Of a stretch of 64,000 nt of DNA, positions 16,631 to 26,675 are shown piece after piece. Position numbers and translations under genes: made by a program. A model generated the notes under the pieces. It had not been told where the DNA came from. It ran no database searches and saw only the letters and a program-made list of their open reading frames with translations. This DNA is from Haloplasma contractile (GTDB lineage: Bacteria > Bacillota_I > Bacilli_A > Haloplasmatales > Haloplasmataceae), in assembly GCA_016841945.1 (NCBI GenBank), contig JAENYC010000001.1, positions 306,069 through 370,068 on the forward strand, read 5' to 3'. Within the stretch, counting starts at the first letter, position 1, and each line of letters begins with the position of its first letter.

Positions 16631-17104
16631 ATGAAAATAAAAGACATTATGACAAAAAGTGTCATCAGTTTAAAACCCTATGATACAATTAAAGATGCTT
16701 CATTTTTGATGTTAGAACATAATATTGGATGTATCCCTATTGTAGATGATGAAAATCATCCTTTAGGAATTGTAACAGACCGAGATATTGTCATTCGTGG
16801 AATTGCACAAAATAATAATGAAAAATCGCGCTTAGATGACATTATGACAACGAAATTACTCACTGTTCACCCAAACGATGAAGTAGGGGCTGCCACCCAT
16901 ATCATGGGAAATCGACAAGTTCGTCGATTACTGGTTGTTGATGAAAACAATATATTAGTTGGTTTTCTTGCCATGGCAGACATTTCTACAACACCTGAAA
17001 ATGATGCCAAAGCAGGAATGGCACTTTCAAAGATTTCATTAAAATCAACTGATATTAACTCAAATCCTCACCACGGAACAGATGTCATGGATTTTCCGTT
17101 ATAA
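16631..17104 (+). CDS. tandem CBS-domain protein
   Basis: A 157-residue protein with two CBS motifs forming a Bateman module: residues about 1-58 (DIMTKSVISLKP, IGCIPIVDDENHPLGIVTDRDI) and about 68-120 (DIMTTKLLTVHP, VRRLLVVDENNILVGFLAMADIS). Such modules bind adenosine nucleotides and regulate partner proteins. The start at 16631 follows AAGGAGG by 7 bases; the ATG at 16625 is too close. Its 3' end overlaps the convergent folate gene by 20 bases. Confidence 0.9.
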   Translation: MKIKDIMTKSVISLKPYDTIKDASFLMLEHNIGCIPIVDDENHPLGIVTDRDIVIRGIAQNNNEKSRLDDIMTTKLLTVHPNDEVGAATHIMGNRQVRRLLVVDENNILVGFLAMADISTTPENDAKAGMALSKISLKSTDINSNPHHGTDVMDFPL

Positions 17105-17621
17105 TATCATCCATTGGGATATCATGACAATTAGTAGGAATAGATGTTATATGTTGATATGAGTAACAGACACCTATTTTTAAATGAGGATAATCCTCTA
17201 AATATCGGTCATAATATCCACCACCAAAACCTAAACGATAACCATCATATGAAAAATAAATGCCAGGAATAAACATGATTTTTATGTTAGTTTTTGGCAT
17301 TTTTTCTTTGCTATTCGGTTCTAAAACTTGATATTTTCCAACATGAACTTCATCTATACGTTGTATGGGATAAAATTCCATCTGTTTTTTATCATGAACT
17401 TTAGGTAAGACAATTGTCTTACCTAAATTAATTAATTCCTCCATCAGTGGCCTTAGGTCTACTTCATTACCAAGTGGCATATAAAATCCAAACACTTGAT
17501 AGCTCTCAAAATCAATTCTTTTTTTGATTTGTTTTATAATTTTATTAGATAGGTTCACTATCTCATCACAAGACATTTGATTTCTTTTATTCAATCCTTC
17601 TTTTCTCAATGCCTCTTTCAT
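17085..17621 (-). CDS. 5-formyltetrahydrofolate cyclo-ligase
   Basis: A 178-residue enzyme that converts 5-formyl-THF with ATP to 5,10-methenyl-THF. The signature GYRLGFGGGYYDRYL and IMFIPGIYFSYDG are clear, and the N-terminal basic ATP-binding residues (LRKEGLNKRNQ) are in place. The start at 17621 follows GGGTGA. It lies 4 bases after the MFS gene stop, so the two form an operon. The 3' end overlaps the convergent CBS gene by 20 bases. Confidence 0.95.
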   Translation of the reverse strand: MKEALRKEGLNKRNQMSCDEIVNLSNKIIKQIKKRIDFESYQVFGFYMPLGNEVDLRPLMEELINLGKTIVLPKVHDKKQMEFYPIQRIDEVHVGKYQVLEPNSKEKMPKTNIKIMFIPGIYFSYDGYRLGFGGGYYDRYLEDYPHLKIGVCYSYQHITSIPTNCHDIPMDDIITENP

Positions 17622-17625
17622 AAAA

Positions 17626-18783
17626 TCACCCAATTTTTTCAAAATTATTTCTCTTGCCTAGCAATAATAAAAATATGATAAAACAGATAAAAGCTAAAGA
17701 ATAAAATGTCGCAGATACATGTAATTCAAATATTGCGCCAGCATAGAAAGAACCACCCATCATACCAAATGCATGAGAGGCATTATTTAAGCCCATAATT
17801 TCACCATTTCTATGACCTAATTTTGATATGATACTCTGTAAAAGTGGTCTATAAAGCGCTAAAAACGCAAAAAATACAATCAGTATCACAATAGTGATAT
17901 TAAAATTTATTGATTCATAAACTATCGCAAGACTTAGTGTAATACCCATCATGATTAAACTAATGGCTAATGCATTGTAATCATTAAATTTTTTCTTTAT
18001 CAGTGGAAATATACCAATGTTCATCATGATGCCGATAAGTCCTGTAATCGCCATCACAATACCGATATATTTTGGTCCTAAATCCATAACAAATTTCATA
18101 TAGGAGTTAAAACTATTTCGAAATCCGATAAATACAAAACTCGTAAACATTGTAATCAAGAGTAAAAAAGGAACAAGGGTATTACGGTATTTTTTAAAGT
18201 CTTTTATTAAACTTCCCTTTTGTACTAACTGTGTTTTATGATGACTTTCTTTAAGAAAAATGAAAATTACTAAGCTCGATACTAAACTTAAACTACTCTG
18301 TGCAATAAATGTATAATGATAATTACTATCTCCAATAAATCCACCTGCTAGATGTCCTAATGTTCCAGCAAAGCCTGTCACAGCTGTATATAATGCCATT
18401 ATCTTAGTACGATTATGTTTATCCGTCACATCAATTAAATATGCCATACCACATACAAATGAGGCACAAGCAATTCCACCAGCCATTAATCTAAAAAAGA
18501 TAATCGCAAGAGGATGCGTTGAGAATCCAAATCCCAATTGAGCAAAACTATATCCAATAGGCCCCATGATCATAAAGGGTTTTCGTCCATATTTATCTGA
18601 CATTTTCCCCCAAAAAGGAGACAAGGTTAAATTAGCAAATGCCATTGCGGCAAATAACACACCTAATAAAAATGAGCCATATCCAATACTATCAACTAAT
18701 TCTGGTGTGACAGGATGGGCGAAATTATTAATAAATAGTGTCATCGTCATAATGGATATTATTGTTATTACTTTTTTATTCAT
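17626..18783 (-). CDS. major facilitator superfamily transporter
   Basis: A 385-residue protein with 12 predicted helices. The MFS motif A between helices 2 and 3 reads GKMSDKYGRKPF, and RLMAGGIACASFVCGMAYLID resembles helix 4-5 of drug:proton antiporters. It is probably a multidrug or metabolite exporter. The ATG has a GGAG ribosome binding site. It is followed at 4 bases by the 5-formyl-THF cyclo-ligase, with no obvious functional link. Confidence 0.87.
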   Translation of the reverse strand: MNKKVITIISIMTMTLFINNFAHPVTPELVDSIGYGSFLLGVLFAAMAFANLTLSPFWGKMSDKYGRKPFMIMGPIGYSFAQLGFGFSTHPLAIIFFRLMAGGIACASFVCGMAYLIDVTDKHNRTKIMALYTAVTGFAGTLGHLAGGFIGDSNYHYTFIAQSSLSLVSSLVIFIFLKESHHKTQLVQKGSLIKDFKKYRNTLVPFLLLITMFTSFVFIGFRNSFNSYMKFVMDLGPKYIGIVMAITGLIGIMMNIGIFPLIKKKFNDYNALAISLIMMGITLSLAIVYESINFNITIVILIVFFAFLALYRPLLQSIISKLGHRNGEIMGLNNASHAFGMMGGSFYAGAIFELHVSATFYSLAFICFIIFLLLLGKRNNFEKIG

Positions 18784-18867
18784 CTTACTACTCCAATCAT
18801 ACTTCCTAGAAACTATTGTACATGAAAAACTTAAAAAATGAAATCTAAATACTTCCTTAATATAAAA

Positions 18868-18894
18868 ATTCGTACATCAAAAAAATGTACGAAT
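18868..18894 (-). terminator. terminator of the suf operon
   Basis: A 10-pair stem (ATTCGTACAT/ATGTACGAAT) with a 7-base loop and a T run on the minus strand, directly after the sufB stop. Confidence 0.9.
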
Positions 18895-18900
18895 AATATT

Positions 18901-20310
18901 TTATCCAATCGAACCTTCCATATTCAGTTTTAATAATTGATTAAGTTCAACAGCATATTCCATCGGTAATTCCTTCGCAAATGGTTCGATAAAGCCCATA
19001 ATAATCATCTCTGTTGCCTGTGCTTCTGTCAACCCTCTACTCATTAGATAATACAATTGATCTTCTGATACTTTTGATACTGTTGCTTCATGTTCTAAAG
19101 TTGCATCATTATTTTTCACAATGTTAATTGGAATGGTATCGGATTTAGATAAACCATCTAATATAATGGTATCGCACTCAACATGGGATTTCGCATGTTT
19201 GGCATTTTTCCCTATATTGACAAGTCCGCGGTAATTGACCGCTCCGCCACCCCTTGATATTGATTTAGAAATAATGGTTGAAGACGTATGAGGTGCTAAA
19301 TGAATCATTTTAGCACCTGCATCTTGTTGCTGACCTTTTCCTGAAAAAGCAATCGAAACAGTTGTGCCTTTTGCCCGTTCACCGCGAAGTACACAAGCAG
19401 GGTATTTCATGTTAATTCCAGAACCGATATTTCCATCAATCCATTCCATATGACCTAATTTATCAACCATTGCGCGTTTGGTCACGAGATTAATGATATT
19501 ATTAGCCCAATTTTGAACTGTTGAATAGCGGCAATAACCACCTTCTCGTACAAAGATTTCAACAACAGCGGCGTGTAGTGAATCTTTAGAATAGATTGGT
19601 GCTGTACAACCTTCTACATAATGAACAGAAGCACCCTCATCAACAATGATAAGCGTTCTTTCAAATTGTCCCATCTGTTCAGTATTAATACGAAAATATG
19701 ACTGTAAAGGCTTTTCAACTTTTACACCTTTAGGGATGTAAATAAATGAACCACCACTCCAAACTGCTGTATTTAATGCGGCGAATTTATTATCCGTTGG
19801 TGGGACGGCTTTTGAAAAATATTCTTTAAAAATCTCAGGGTATTCTTTTAATGCCGTATCTGTATCTAAAAATACTACACCTTGTGACTCTAATTCTTTT
19901 AACGCATTATGATAAACCACTTCCGATTCAAACTGAGTGGAAACACCCGCTAAGAACTTCTGTTCAGCTTCTGGAATTCCCAACTTTTCAAAAGTATCCT
20001 TTATTTCTTCTGGAACATCTTCCCATTTATTCTCCGATTTTTCTGTTGATTTGATATAGTATGTATATTCATCATAATCTATATCCGATAAATCAGGACC
20101 AAAATCTGGATTAGGCGTTTTAATAAAATGCTCATATGCTTTTAATCGTATATTTAACATCCACTCTGGTTCTTTTTTTCTTTCTGATATCAGTCGTACA
20201 ACTTCTTCATTAATGCCTTTACCAGTAGTATAAACACTTTTGGTTTTGGTTTTAAAACCGTATTTATAATCACCAACAATTTTTTTTATATCTTGATTTT
20301 GTTTTGCCAA
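18901..20310 (-). CDS. sufB: Fe-S cluster assembly scaffold SufB
   Basis: A 469-residue beta-helix protein that, with SufC and SufD, forms the scaffold on which Fe-S clusters are built. Typical SufB segments are present: [15 protein letters not shown], the [22 protein letters not shown] core, [18 protein letters not shown] (with the conserved Cys) and [21 protein letters not shown]. The start is TTG with GAGGTGA upstream, and it follows the sufU stop with no gap. It is the last gene of sufC-D-S-U-B. Confidence 0.98.
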   Translation of the reverse strand: MAKQNQDIKKIVGDYKYGFKTKTKSVYTTGKGINEEVVRLISERKKEPEWMLNIRLKAYEHFIKTPNPDFGPDLSDIDYDEYTYYIKSTEKSENKWEDVPEEIKDTFEKLGIPEAEQKFLAGVSTQFESEVVYHNALKELESQGVVFLDTDTALKEYPEIFKEYFSKAVPPTDNKFAALNTAVWSGGSFIYIPKGVKVEKPLQSYFRINTEQMGQFERTLIIVDEGASVHYVEGCTAPIYSKDSLHAAVVEIFVREGGYCRYSTVQNWANNIINLVTKRAMVDKLGHMEWIDGNIGSGINMKYPACVLRGERAKGTTVSIAFSGKGQQQDAGAKMIHLAPHTSSTIISKSISRGGGAVNYRGLVNIGKNAKHAKSHVECDTIILDGLSKSDTIPINIVKNNDATLEHEATVSKVSEDQLYYLMSRGLTEAQATEMIIMGFIEPFAKELPMEYAVELNQLLKLNMEGSIG

Positions 20311-20784
20311 TTATTTCACCTCGATTTTTTCTTCATCATGACGATGTGAACAATTTTCATGATTAGAAATCGCTTTATCAAGTGCCTTCCAAGCTATTGT
20401 TGCACATTTAAAGCGTGCAGGAAATTGTGATACGCCTTGATAAACAATCGCATCACCCATAAACATCTCTTCGTCAAACTCTTCCCCTTTAACCATCTCT
20501 ACATAATTATTGATTACTTTTTTTGCCTCTTCTAAATTCATTCCCATAATCGTTTCACTCATGACAGAAGCAGCAGACATTGAAATTGAGCATCCTGTCC
20601 CATCATGGTATACTTCTGTAATTTTATTATCCTCTACTTTTATTTGAATGGTTAAATCATCACCACAAGTAGGGTTTTTTAAATGAACAGAATAGTATTC
20701 TTCACTATCTTTTAACCCCTTATTTCTTGGGTTTTTATAGTGGTCCATAATGACTTGTCGATATAAGTTTTCTAAATTTGACAT
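20311..20784 (-). CDS. sufU: SufU sulfur relay/zinc protein
   Basis: A 157-residue IscU-fold protein. The three Cys ligands are present (NPTCGDDL, GTGCSISMSA, FKCATIAWKAL), plus the insertion between the second and third Cys that separates SufU from IscU. It accepts persulfide from SufS in Gram-positive bacteria. A His-rich tail (NCSHRHDEEK) may bind metal. It lies 11 bases after sufS. Confidence 0.97.
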   Translation of the reverse strand: MSNLENLYRQVIMDHYKNPRNKGLKDSEEYYSVHLKNPTCGDDLTIQIKVEDNKITEVYHDGTGCSISMSAASVMSETIMGMNLEEAKKVINNYVEMVKGEEFDEEMFMGDAIVYQGVSQFPARFKCATIAWKALDKAISNHENCSHRHDEEKIEVK

Positions 20785-20795
20785 AGAAATCCCCC

Positions 20796-22019
20796 TTACA
20801 TGAAGTTTTCAAAAAAGGCTTTTGCTTTATTAATCGCTTTTACTAACCGATTGATATCTTCTCTTGTATTATAAAAATAAACAGATGCACGAATGGTCGC
20901 AATTTCATTTAAACAATGCATCAGAGGTTGTGCACAATGATGTCCCGCTCGTATTGCGACATTTTCTTCATCAAAAACACTTGCCGCATCGTGTGGATGG
21001 ACACCATTTATATTAAAAGATATGATACCTGTATCTGTATTGGGATTGTGAATGGTAATCCCTTTAATTTGGCTCATCTTATCAATCAATTCATCTCTTA
21101 ACATTCTTTCATGCTTCATTATATCTTTAAATCCTATTGCCTTAATATAATCAATGGCTCGACCTAAACCGATTGCCGAGGCGATAATCGGTGTACCTGT
21201 TTCAAATTTATAGGGTGGGTCTTTATAGGTTACTTCATTAAGCCCAACATAATCAATCATATCTCCACCAAATTCTATCGGCTCCATTTCTTTCAACAAA
21301 TTGTACTTCCCATATAAAACACCTATTCCTGTCGGCCCACACATTTTATGTCCAGAGAAAGCTAAGAAATCACAATCTAATGCTTTCACATTAACGGGGA
21401 TATGAGGTACTGCTTGTGCTGCATCAAGAATCACAATTGCGTTTTTTTCATGAGCTAGTTTAATAATTTCTTCAACTGGCGTCATATATCCCATCGCATT
21501 AGAAATATAATTTAACGCCACAACCTTTGTTTTATTACTTAATACCTTTTTAAAATTTTCTACAGTAATCTTATTCTCTTCGTTGAGTGGTACATAAACC
21601 AATTTAGCTTTTTTGGCTCTTGCAACATTTTGCCATGGCAACATCGATGAATGATGTTCTAATTCTGAGGTGATGATTTCATCCCCTTCTTCAATATGAT
21701 TCATTCCATAACTCAATGCGATTAAATTCAAAGCATTCGATGCTCCCCGAGTAAACACTGCTTCTTCAAATTGACAATTTAATAATTCTGCTACTTTTTG
21801 ACGTGCTTTTTCATATAAATCAGTTGCTTCATAACTTAATCGATAAACACCCCTATGTATATTAACACCTAGCTTTTCGTAATAATAGGTAACGGCATCA
21901 ATCACTTGTTTAGGTTTTAATGTGGATGCTGCATTATCTAAATAAGCTAAATCGTTATTATTTAATACATAAAAATCTTTCCTAATTTTATTTATATCCA
22001 TAATATCATTCACTTTCAT
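20796..22019 (-). CDS. sufS: cysteine desulfurase SufS
   Basis: A 407-residue PLP enzyme that takes sulfur from cysteine. The PLP lysine lies in FSGHKMCGPTGIGVLYG, the catalytic Cys in RAGHHCAQPLM, and the substrate region reads YLDNAASTLKP. This is the group II type that partners with SufU. Its ATG follows the sufD stop by one base. A second possible start (22001) also has a weak ribosome binding site. Confidence 0.97.
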   Translation of the reverse strand: MKVNDIMDINKIRKDFYVLNNNDLAYLDNAASTLKPKQVIDAVTYYYEKLGVNIHRGVYRLSYEATDLYEKARQKVAELLNCQFEEAVFTRGASNALNLIALSYGMNHIEEGDEIITSELEHHSSMLPWQNVARAKKAKLVYVPLNEENKITVENFKKVLSNKTKVVALNYISNAMGYMTPVEEIIKLAHEKNAIVILDAAQAVPHIPVNVKALDCDFLAFSGHKMCGPTGIGVLYGKYNLLKEMEPIEFGGDMIDYVGLNEVTYKDPPYKFETGTPIIASAIGLGRAIDYIKAIGFKDIMKHERMLRDELIDKMSQIKGITIHNPNTDTGIISFNINGVHPHDAASVFDEENVAIRAGHHCAQPLMHCLNEIATIRASVYFYNTREDINRLVKAINKAKAFFENFM

Positions 22020-22020
22020 T

Positions 22021-23262
22021 TTAAAATGATAGTTTATTTTCTATTGTCTTTATAAAGCTCTCTTTAATACGATCTGATGAAATCATTTCAATGATTGGAG
22101 ATAAGAAACCAAGAATAATGAGTTTTTCAGCTTCAGTTCGCTTTAACCCACGACTCATTAAATAATATAATTGATCTTCATCCACTTTTCCAACGCCAGC
22201 ACCATGACCAGCAAATACATCGTATTCATCTATTAATAAGTATGGATTGGCATTTACCGTAGCATCAGGTGACAATGTCACAATATTGGTTTGTTGACTA
22301 GAATTAGAATGATTCATGCCTTGATGAATTTTTCCAATCCCATCGACGGATAAATAACCCTTATCCTTAACAATTCCATGATTGGTAATCGTTCCTTTAC
22401 TATAAGGAGATAAGTGTTTGACATGAACCGTAATGGCATGAACTTTATCTTTATCAGTAAATAAAACATTTCGTGATTCACAATAAGCATTTTTTCCCAA
22501 TAATTCAATGACATTATTAGATATGGTATTTCCATCATTTAATTGACCTAAAGCATAGATTAAAGAACCATTATCATGGACATGACCACATCGATTGATA
22601 TAAGCATTAGCATCCTCACTTAATCTATCAATCCCTATATAATTAACCTTAGCATTTTCAGACACATATACATCACTCATATAATTCACTTGAATGGGCT
22701 GTAAATTATCTATCTTTTCAACAATAGTTAATTCACTACTTGTTTCACAATAAATCGTTGTATGATGAAATAAATCACTCTTTTCGCCAATAATATGTAG
22801 TTTCAATGCTTCTTTTACAACTACATTCTTAGGCACTTTAATCAATAATGCACTATTTTGATAGGCTTTATTCATCGTTTTTAATTTATCCTTATCGATT
22901 TGTTCGAATCGTTTAGTAAATATGGATAATGCTTCTTTATCATTGTTTTCTAAGGCTTCAAAATAACTCATTATTTTTACTTTATTAAATGTTTCATCTA
23001 AATTAGAATAAATGATATTTCCGTCTTTTAATACCACTATATTTTCTAAATCATCAATTTTAGAGAGAATTTTTTGATGTAATTCAGTCACTTTATCTTC
23101 TTTTATATATTGCACCTTCAATTTATCAAAATTAAAATATTTAAATGGGATTTTTCCTATCTTAGGCAAGGATTGATGCTTCATCTCATCAATCAATTTT
23201 TTTCTTAAATCTATGATATTATGATCATCATATTTAAAATGAACCATCAATTGATCACGCAT
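22021..23262 (-). CDS. sufD: Fe-S assembly protein SufD
   Basis: A 413-residue beta-helix paralogue of SufB (C-terminal [31 protein letters not shown], shared with SufB). It binds SufC and completes the SufBC2D complex. The start at 23262 is chosen because GGAGG lies 7 bases upstream. The longer open frame overlaps sufC and has no ribosome binding site. Confidence 0.95.
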   Translation of the reverse strand: MRDQLMVHFKYDDHNIIDLRKKLIDEMKHQSLPKIGKIPFKYFNFDKLKVQYIKEDKVTELHQKILSKIDDLENIVVLKDGNIIYSNLDETFNKVKIMSYFEALENNDKEALSIFTKRFEQIDKDKLKTMNKAYQNSALLIKVPKNVVVKEALKLHIIGEKSDLFHHTTIYCETSSELTIVEKIDNLQPIQVNYMSDVYVSENAKVNYIGIDRLSEDANAYINRCGHVHDNGSLIYALGQLNDGNTISNNVIELLGKNAYCESRNVLFTDKDKVHAITVHVKHLSPYSKGTITNHGIVKDKGYLSVDGIGKIHQGMNHSNSSQQTNIVTLSPDATVNANPYLLIDEYDVFAGHGAGVGKVDEDQLYYLMSRGLKRTEAEKLIILGFLSPIIEMISSDRIKESFIKTIENKLSF

Positions 23263-23276
23263 ATTATACCTCCAAT

Positions 23277-24110
23277 CTATAAATCTAACGATTTCTTCGT
23301 CGCACACTCACCAATCATCGCAGGTCTTTTATGTGCTTCTTCAGGAACCACTCTCTCATTCTCAATACCGAGTTCCTCTTTTATCCAATCATAACCTTCT
23401 TGATCAATTTTTTCTATTAACTCCATACCACCACTTTTAACAATAGCACCCTTCATCATGACGTGAACATAATCGGGTTTAATATAATCAAGTATTCTTT
23501 GATAATGCGTAATTAATAAACAACCAAATGTCTCACTTCGCAATGAATCAATCGCTTCTCCAACAATTTTTAATGCATCAACATCTAAACCAGAATCAAT
23601 CTCATCTAATATCGCAAAAGTTGGTTTAAGCATCAACATTTGTAAGATTTCATTGCGCTTTTTTTCCCCACCTGAAAAACCATCGTTTAAATAACGATGT
23701 GGCAAATCACTACGCATTTGTAATTTTTCAATGGCCTTATCAAAATCCATAATAAATTTATATAAAGGAATTGATTTACCTGTTTTTGATTGCATCGCAG
23801 TTCGAATAAAATCAGAGTTGGTCACACCAGGAACTTCTGATGGGTATTGCATGGCCAAAAATAAACCTTTCCTCGCTCTCTCATCAACAGGCATATCAAT
23901 CACATTTTCATCATTTAATAAGATTTTCCCCTCTATGACATGATATTTAGGATTTCCCATTATAGCCGATGACAACGTAGATTTTCCCGTACCATTAGGT
24001 CCCATAATAACATGTATCTCTCCACCCTTTATTGTTAAATTAACACCTTTTAAAATTTCTTTATCGTCTACTTCTACATGTAAGTTTTTAATTTCTAATA
24101 CAGGTTTCAT
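23277..24110 (-). CDS. sufC: SufC ATPase of the Fe-S assembly complex
   Basis: A 277-residue ABC-type ATPase without a membrane partner. Walker A GPNGTGKST, signature FSGGEKKRNE and Walker B FAILDEIDSGLD are those of SufC. It drives conformational change in the SufBD scaffold. Two ATGs are adjacent (24113 and 24110); the second has the better spacing from AAGGAGG. It is the first gene of the operon behind a promoter at 24144-24173. The tail after residue 245 is longer than in many SufC proteins. Confidence 0.97.
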   Translation of the reverse strand: MKPVLEIKNLHVEVDDKEILKGVNLTIKGGEIHVIMGPNGTGKSTLSSAIMGNPKYHVIEGKILLNDENVIDMPVDERARKGLFLAMQYPSEVPGVTNSDFIRTAMQSKTGKSIPLYKFIMDFDKAIEKLQMRSDLPHRYLNDGFSGGEKKRNEILQMLMLKPTFAILDEIDSGLDVDALKIVGEAIDSLRSETFGCLLITHYQRILDYIKPDYVHVMMKGAIVKSGGMELIEKIDQEGYDWIKEELGIENERVVPEEAHKRPAMIGECATKKSLDL

Positions 24111-24143
24111 CATCTTACCTCCTTATAAATTTCACTATATCTA

Positions 24144-24173
24144 ATTATACAAAAATCTGTCACTTATTTCCAA
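24144..24173 (-). promoter_or_regulatory. promoter of the suf operon
   Basis: TTGGAA (24168-24173), an 18-base spacer and TATAAT (24144-24149) on the minus strand. The 160 bases between here and the feo terminator are very AT-rich; I see no clear Fur box in them. Confidence 0.65.
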
Positions 24174-24282
24174 TGATATAATAATAATTTAACACCTTTT
24201 TATCATTATTATTGTAATCAAAAAAAAAATTTATATTTAAAATAACCTGATTTAAGAAATTTTATCTTATCATATAAAAAAA

Positions 24283-24313
24283 GAACGATATTTCTAATTT
24301 AGAAATATCGTTC
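24283..24313 (-). terminator. terminator of the feo operon
   Basis: A perfect 13-pair stem with a 5-base loop and a T run on the minus strand. It overlaps the stop of the small membrane peptide gene, so that gene is the last one of the feo transcript. Confidence 0.93.
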
Positions 24314-24404
24314 ACGATGATATGATAAAGTAACCAATTAACAAAATCAAAATCACAATTAAAACAATACTTATTTTAGATCTTTTCTTTTTACAGCAAT
24401 CCAT
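24312..24404 (-). CDS. 30-residue membrane peptide encoded after feoB
   Basis: A small frame with an AGGTGAT ribosome binding site lies 11 bases after the feoB stop and ends exactly at the feo terminator. The product starts MDCCKKKRSK and continues as one hydrophobic helix of about 18 residues (positions 11-28). FeoB operons often end in a small Cys-containing membrane protein or FeoC. This one has adjacent cysteines at the cytoplasmic end and could assist FeoB or handle ferrous iron. Function is inferred from position only. Confidence 0.7.
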   Translation of the reverse strand: MDCCKKKRSKISIVLIVILILLIGYFIISS

Positions 24405-24415
24405 AATATCACCTA

Positions 24416-26410
24416 CTATATAAATAATATTCCAACTTGATAGATAATAAAACTAACAATATAAGCTATGATAAAAGTAAATCCTACCGCAAAAAGCGTA
24501 AAGCGTAATGATTTTGTTTCTTGGTGAATGACACCCACTGTTGCAAGACATGGTAAATACAATAAACTAAACACCATAAAACTATACGCACTTATTCCCG
24601 TCATAAATGAGGTTGTTATAGCTTGAGCATAGACTGATTCTCCTCCATATATGACAATCATTGAAGTCACAATTAATTCTTTAGCCAAAAATCCAACAAT
24701 TAAACTACTTGCTGCTTTCCATGTTCCAAAACCAAGAGGTTGAAATAATGGAGCAAAAAAGTTACCGATATACGCTAAGAAACTCGTGTCATTCGTTTGA
24801 GCAATTCCATCTGGTCCCATATATTGTAAAAACCACAATACAATCGTTCCTAGTAAAATAAACTTACCTGCTTTTTCTATAAAATCCATAAGCATCAATT
24901 TCGTTTGACGAAAAACATTGCGACCACTCGGTATACGATAGGGTGGTATTTCTAAAACAAACTGATTACTAGTATTTTTAAAGATTGAAAGAGATAATAT
25001 TTTAGCAGAAGCAAGTGCAACAACCGTTCCAATGATATACATACTTAAAATGACAATCGCTCTATGTTTTTCAAAAAAAATTGAAGCCAGTAGCCCATAT
25101 ACTGGAATCCGTGCTGAACAACTCATAAATGGAATGATTAAAATGGTTAATAATCGCTCTTTTTTATCAGCAATCGTACGAGTTGCCATAATAGCGGGTA
25201 CATTACATCCAATTCCAGTCACCAATGGTACAATTGATTTCCCATTTAATCCAAATTTAGATAACAAAGTATCAAGCATCATGGCTACTCTTGTCATATA
25301 ACCTGTACCTTCAATGATAGCAAGGAGTAAAAACAATATACCTATTTGTGGTACAAACACTAATACACCACTCATCCCCGCTAACACCCCGTCAATGATT
25401 AGATTCATTAATATGCCATCTTCTTTTGCACCTAATATTTGTAAGAAACTTTTGGCAAGGGGAATGATTTGTTCGAATAATTGACCTATTGCATCACTAA
25501 TATAATTCCCCAAAAAATCAAAAGTAAGAAAATAAATACTAAACATCACAAATAGAAAGATAAAAAAACCAATGATAGGATGGGTAATCCATCTATCTAT
25601 ACGTTGATTAACTAATTTTGTTTTGTTAAGACTTGTAAAGGTGGTTAGACATTCATTATATAAATTATTAATGAAATCTCTTCGATAGTTAAAGATAGCA
25701 CCTTTTAAAGAAAAAGCAACTTTATTTTGAATGATTGCTGCTTCACACTTTTTAACAATTAATTCAACTTGTAAAGGATTATTAACTTCAATGTGTTCTA
25801 AAATAGCATGATTTCCTTCTAGAATTTGTATGGCTAACCAACGATTAAGTGCTTTATTTTTGGGGTTTTTCATTAACCCCATTAATTGTTCAATGGCCTC
25901 TTCAATGATTTTTCCATAATACAGTTGAAAAGATTCTTTTTCACCCACATTTTCTAACTGTTGAACTAAATCAAAGATTCCTTCCTTAGTTCTAGCGGAA
26001 AGTCCCACCACATGGCATTTTAATTTTTTACTCAATTTTTTTATATCAATTTTTTTGCCTGAATGATTTAATTCATCCATCATATTTAACGCCATAACAA
26101 TTGGACGTCCAAATTCTAATAATTGTATACTTAAATGAAGATTTCGCTTAAGATGTGTTGAATCAACAATATTTACAATACCATCATAGTTTTCATGAAT
26201 TAATGAATTGGTAACAATGCCTTCATCTTCACTACTAGGCGATACACTATAAGTACCTGGTAAATCAATTAATTCACCAAATTTAAATTGCCCAATTTTT
26301 TTCTCTACTGTAATCCCACCATAATTGCCCACGTGGGCATAAGATTCACTCATTAAATTAAAGATAGATGATTTACCTACATTTGGATTTCCGATTAATA
26401 AATAACGCAT
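24416..26410 (-). CDS. feoB: ferrous iron transporter FeoB
   Basis: A 664-residue protein. The N-terminal G domain has G1 GNPNVGKSS, G3 DLPGTYS, G4 NMMD and G5 SARTKEG. It is followed by a helical GDI-like region (about residues 170-260) and then the membrane domain with Gate motifs (FVPQIGILFLLLAIIEGTGYMTR; PLVTGIGCNVPAIMATR, which contains the conserved Cys). It imports Fe2+. The start at 26410 follows AAGGTGA; the longer frame overlaps feoA. It lies 13 bases after feoA under the same Fur-controlled promoter. Confidence 0.97.
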   Translation of the reverse strand: MRYLLIGNPNVGKSSIFNLMSESYAHVGNYGGITVEKKIGQFKFGELIDLPGTYSVSPSSEDEGIVTNSLIHENYDGIVNIVDSTHLKRNLHLSIQLLEFGRPIVMALNMMDELNHSGKKIDIKKLSKKLKCHVVGLSARTKEGIFDLVQQLENVGEKESFQLYYGKIIEEAIEQLMGLMKNPKNKALNRWLAIQILEGNHAILEHIEVNNPLQVELIVKKCEAAIIQNKVAFSLKGAIFNYRRDFINNLYNECLTTFTSLNKTKLVNQRIDRWITHPIIGFFIFLFVMFSIYFLTFDFLGNYISDAIGQLFEQIIPLAKSFLQILGAKEDGILMNLIIDGVLAGMSGVLVFVPQIGILFLLLAIIEGTGYMTRVAMMLDTLLSKFGLNGKSIVPLVTGIGCNVPAIMATRTIADKKERLLTILIIPFMSCSARIPVYGLLASIFFEKHRAIVILSMYIIGTVVALASAKILSLSIFKNTSNQFVLEIPPYRIPSGRNVFRQTKLMLMDFIEKAGKFILLGTIVLWFLQYMGPDGIAQTNDTSFLAYIGNFFAPLFQPLGFGTWKAASSLIVGFLAKELIVTSMIVIYGGESVYAQAITTSFMTGISAYSFMVFSLLYLPCLATVGVIHQETKSLRFTLFAVGFTFIIAYIVSFIIYQVGILFI

Positions 26411-26423
26411 ATTTTCACCTTTT

Positions 26424-26660
26424 CTAATTGTCTTGAATGATGATATTTTTTGCATCTTTTTGTCTTATACATATTTCAACATCATCTATTTCAATAATAT
26501 ATAATTGATTAAAATTAATTCTTTTGATTAATCTAACTTGTGCATCAGGTGCAATACCTAAATCTAAAAAACGATGACGGACAATATTATTCATATTCGT
26601 CATGTCGATAATTTTACTTTCTTCTCCTATTTGCATATCTCTTATTGATTTATATTGCAT
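26424..26660 (-). CDS. feoA: FeoA, SH3-like partner of FeoB
   Basis: A 78-residue cytosolic protein with the FeoA pattern (GEESKIIDMTN, RHRFLDLGIAPDAQVRLIKRI, IEIDDVEICIRQKDAKNIIIQ). FeoA is an SH3-fold protein needed for FeoB-dependent iron uptake. AGGTGA precedes two adjacent ATGs; the second (26660) has the better spacing. It is the first gene of feoA-feoB-small peptide. Confidence 0.95.
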   Translation of the reverse strand: MQYKSIRDMQIGEESKIIDMTNMNNIVRHRFLDLGIAPDAQVRLIKRINFNQLYIIEIDDVEICIRQKDAKNIIIQDN

Positions 26661-26675
26661 CATGTCACCTCTAAT

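Noticed and set aside
24114..24282. A Fur or iron-responsive site upstream of sufC
   Set aside because: There are ATGATA/TATCAT fragments, but no 7-1-7 palindrome; in AT-rich DNA these fragments are not convincing.
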